The position numbers and the translations under genes were made by a program. The notes under the pieces are model-generated. The model made no database searches, was not told the origin of the DNA, and worked only from the letters and a program-made list of their open reading frames with translations. Below, in pieces: positions 62,627-64,000 of a stretch of DNA of 64,000 nt; position 1 is the first letter of the stretch, and every line of letters begins with the position of its first letter. The DNA is from JAUUSJ01 sp964439395 (GTDB lineage: Bacteria; Bacillota; Clostridia; Lachnospirales; Lachnospiraceae): assembly GCA_964439395.1 (NCBI GenBank), contig CAYTNV010000008.1:36946-100945 (forward strand). The letters are read 5' to 3'.

Positions 62627-63631
62627 ATGCAGGATATATACGAACAAAATAAAATAATAGAAGAGGCAATTGTAAGCGCAGCAAAGGATCCCTCTAGAGA
62701 AAATTCTATTCATGTATTAGAGATGATTCGGTTTTGTATGCATAAAGGCGGAGAATTTATTATACCAGTGGATATTCCAGCTTCTGAGTTTGATAAGCTA
62801 GACGGAATCGATGTAAAGGTCGGTGAACCAATTAAGTCCAAAGAAAATTTAAAGCTTCAATTAAAGGCGTTAAGGGGAAAAAATGGTGAAATGTGGTTTT
62901 CGGCTTTTACGAGTAACGAAGAACTTAGAAAGGGAGCTATGACATTTGTTATCTCCTGCAAAATAATGGAATTTTTCAATTTAGTATTAAATACAAAGGA
63001 AAGTGTCGGTGTCGCTATTAACGCCTTTGGACAGCCATTTATGATGAAAAAAGAGTTAATTCAGATGATTTTTGATGCGAATAAGCAAAAAAATCAGATT
63101 TTCCTTGAAAAGGGTGATATTACAAAGAGTAAATGTGCATGTATTGTCAATGCGGCGAATAACTCTCTGCTTGGCGGAGGAGGAGTTGATGGAGCGATTC
63201 ACGCGGCAGCAGGTCCAGAGCTTTTAGAGGCTTGCAGAGCGCTTAAGGGCTGTAAAACAGGTGAGGCTAAAATTACGAGAGGATATCAGCTAAACGCCCA
63301 GCATATCATTCATACCGTGGGACCAATCTACTCAGAGAATCGAGAAAAAGAATGTGAGCAGCTGCTTCGAAACTGTTATTGGAATAGTCTAGAACTTGCA
63401 AGAGAAAATAATATTCACTCTATCGCATTTCCAGCTATCTCGACAGGAGCCTACGGATATCCATTAAAAAAGGCAGTTCCAGTGGCAGTGGCGACTCTCT
63501 CTCGATGGCTTTCTGAGCACGAGTACTATGGGATGGCGATTGTGGTTACTTGTTTTGATGATGGGACATATCGAGCTTACCAGAGTTTTATGGATTTTTG
63601 TATTGAGCAGAAGAAAAAAGAAAATAGATAG
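62627..63631 (+). CDS. SseB-domain / macrodomain fusion protein
   Basis: A 334-residue two-domain protein. Residues about 10-145 form an SseB-type domain (GGEFIIPVDIP, MWFSAFTSNEELRKG, AFGQPFMMKKELIQMI). Residues about 160-325 form a MacroD-type macrodomain (LEKGDITKSKCACIVNAANNSLLGGGGVDGAIHAAAG, PAISTGAYGYP). The N-A-A-N and G-G-G-V-D motifs are those of active ADP-ribosylhydrolases. There are no zinc cysteines, unlike the macrodomain at 32285. It would remove ADP-ribose from proteins or nucleic acids. The SseB domain may bind a partner protein. It is monocistronic. Confidence 0.87.
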   Translation: MQDIYEQNKIIEEAIVSAAKDPSRENSIHVLEMIRFCMHKGGEFIIPVDIPASEFDKLDGIDVKVGEPIKSKENLKLQLKALRGKNGEMWFSAFTSNEELRKGAMTFVISCKIMEFFNLVLNTKESVGVAINAFGQPFMMKKELIQMIFDANKQKNQIFLEKGDITKSKCACIVNAANNSLLGGGGVDGAIHAAAGPELLEACRALKGCKTGEAKITRGYQLNAQHIIHTVGPIYSENREKECEQLLRNCYWNSLELARENNIHSIAFPAISTGAYGYPLKKAVPVAVATLSRWLSEHEYYGMAIVVTCFDDGTYRAYQSFMDFCIEQKKKENR

Positions 63632-63759
63632 TATATTTTTACTAGGATATAATGTGAATTTTGCTATGGAGTAGTATGATAATGGGATGCAAAATCTTTG
63701 TTTATACTGCTCCATGGCATTTTTATGTATGCATATAAGCTTCTTTTCACATAATGGTT

Positions 63760-64000
63760 TTAAATGGAAGAATCTATGTAGAGTCGAGCTTGAAAAGACT
63801 CAATAATCATTTTTCGAAGGCTAGGAGGTTCGATTACAATAGCAGAGCTGCCAAAGCTATATATCCATGAGCGAAAAGCATAAATACCATATACGTTATC
63901 TTCGTAATATAAAAATCCGTCTTTTTCATATAGACTTCCGTTTGTTTGGTGTGGTATAAAAAAAGTTAACACTTTATTCTCAAGGATTTCATGATAAAAT
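63760..64000 (-). CDS. WYL-domain regulator, C-terminal part (partial)
   Basis: The minus-strand frame is open to the window's right edge, so the N-terminus lies outside. The visible end reads GFLYYEDNVYGIYAFRSWIY, then SFGSSAIVIEPPSLRKMI. It matches the end of WYL-domain regulators (trp-ser-phe-gly, then V-x-E-P-x-x-L-R). An internal GTG at 63972 is not a credible start. Such proteins carry an N-terminal helix-turn-helix. Target unknown. Confidence 0.6.
   Translation of the reverse strand, partial: FYHEILENKVLTFFIPHQTNGSLYEKDGFLYYEDNVYGIYAFRSWIYSFGSSAIVIEPPSLRKMIIESFQARLYIDSSI

Overview
The window looks like a low-GC, strictly anaerobic Firmicute, most likely a gut Lachnospiraceae-type Clostridium. 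The signs are glycyl-radical enzymes, YesM/YesN-type sugar signalling, DUF624 (YesL) proteins and AGGAGG ribosome sites. I cannot fix the genus from sequence alone.

Bases 1 to about 16,200 are the integrase end of a large prophage. All genes there are on the + strand: replication (DnaB-like helicase, Fe-S PD-(D/E)XK nuclease, DnaE-type polymerase, a broken ERCC4-type nuclease), then nucleotide supply (ThyX, guanylate kinase, 5'-deoxynucleotidase, anaerobic ribonucleotide reductase NrdD/NrdG, dUTPase), then an excisionase and tyrosine integrase. Three items stand out. A Tad1-like protein, predicted to soak up nucleotide immune signals, sits between nrdG and dut. NrdD is split by a full-length LAGLIDADG intein just before the conserved Cys of its GCR motif. 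A 5'-truncated TnpB element has destroyed the ERCC4 nuclease gene.

Bases 16,200-25,000 are host sequence with much decay: a truncated GNAT gene, an IS3-type transposase remnant, a LysR remnant and an internally deleted blaR1. Intact genes are a tyrosine phosphatase, a GreA-like factor, and a DeoR regulator / activase / glycyl radical enzyme cluster.

Bases 25,000-33,700 hold two neighbouring operons. One encodes a heterodimeric ABC exporter and a tannase-like lipoprotein. The other encodes a flavin-binding protein, a class M sirtuin (SirTM), a zinc macrodomain ADP-ribosylhydrolase and an Rrf2 regulator. Their promoters share the same paired palindromes (TTGTAA-N9-TTACAA), one over the -35 box and one just downstream of the -10 box, so they probably form one small regulon of ADP-ribosylation plus export.

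Bases 33,900-37,800 hold a membrane-tethered MerR regulator and an operon joining a small alarmone synthetase to a two-component system. Bases 37,900-50,200 are a glycoside-use locus: YesN/YesM sensing, ABC sugar importer, YesL, beta-glucuronidase and an alpha-L-rhamnosidase-like GH78 enzyme. It is suited to glucuronidated and rhamnosylated plant or host conjugates.

Bases 50,300-64,000 are housekeeping and salvage: a Cu/Zn superoxide dismutase-like protein, an EEP phosphohydrolase, two purine permeases, an uncharacterised membrane protein, amino-sugar catabolism (NanE, RpiR regulator, NagA), an SseB-macrodomain fusion, and the end of a WYL regulator that runs off the window.
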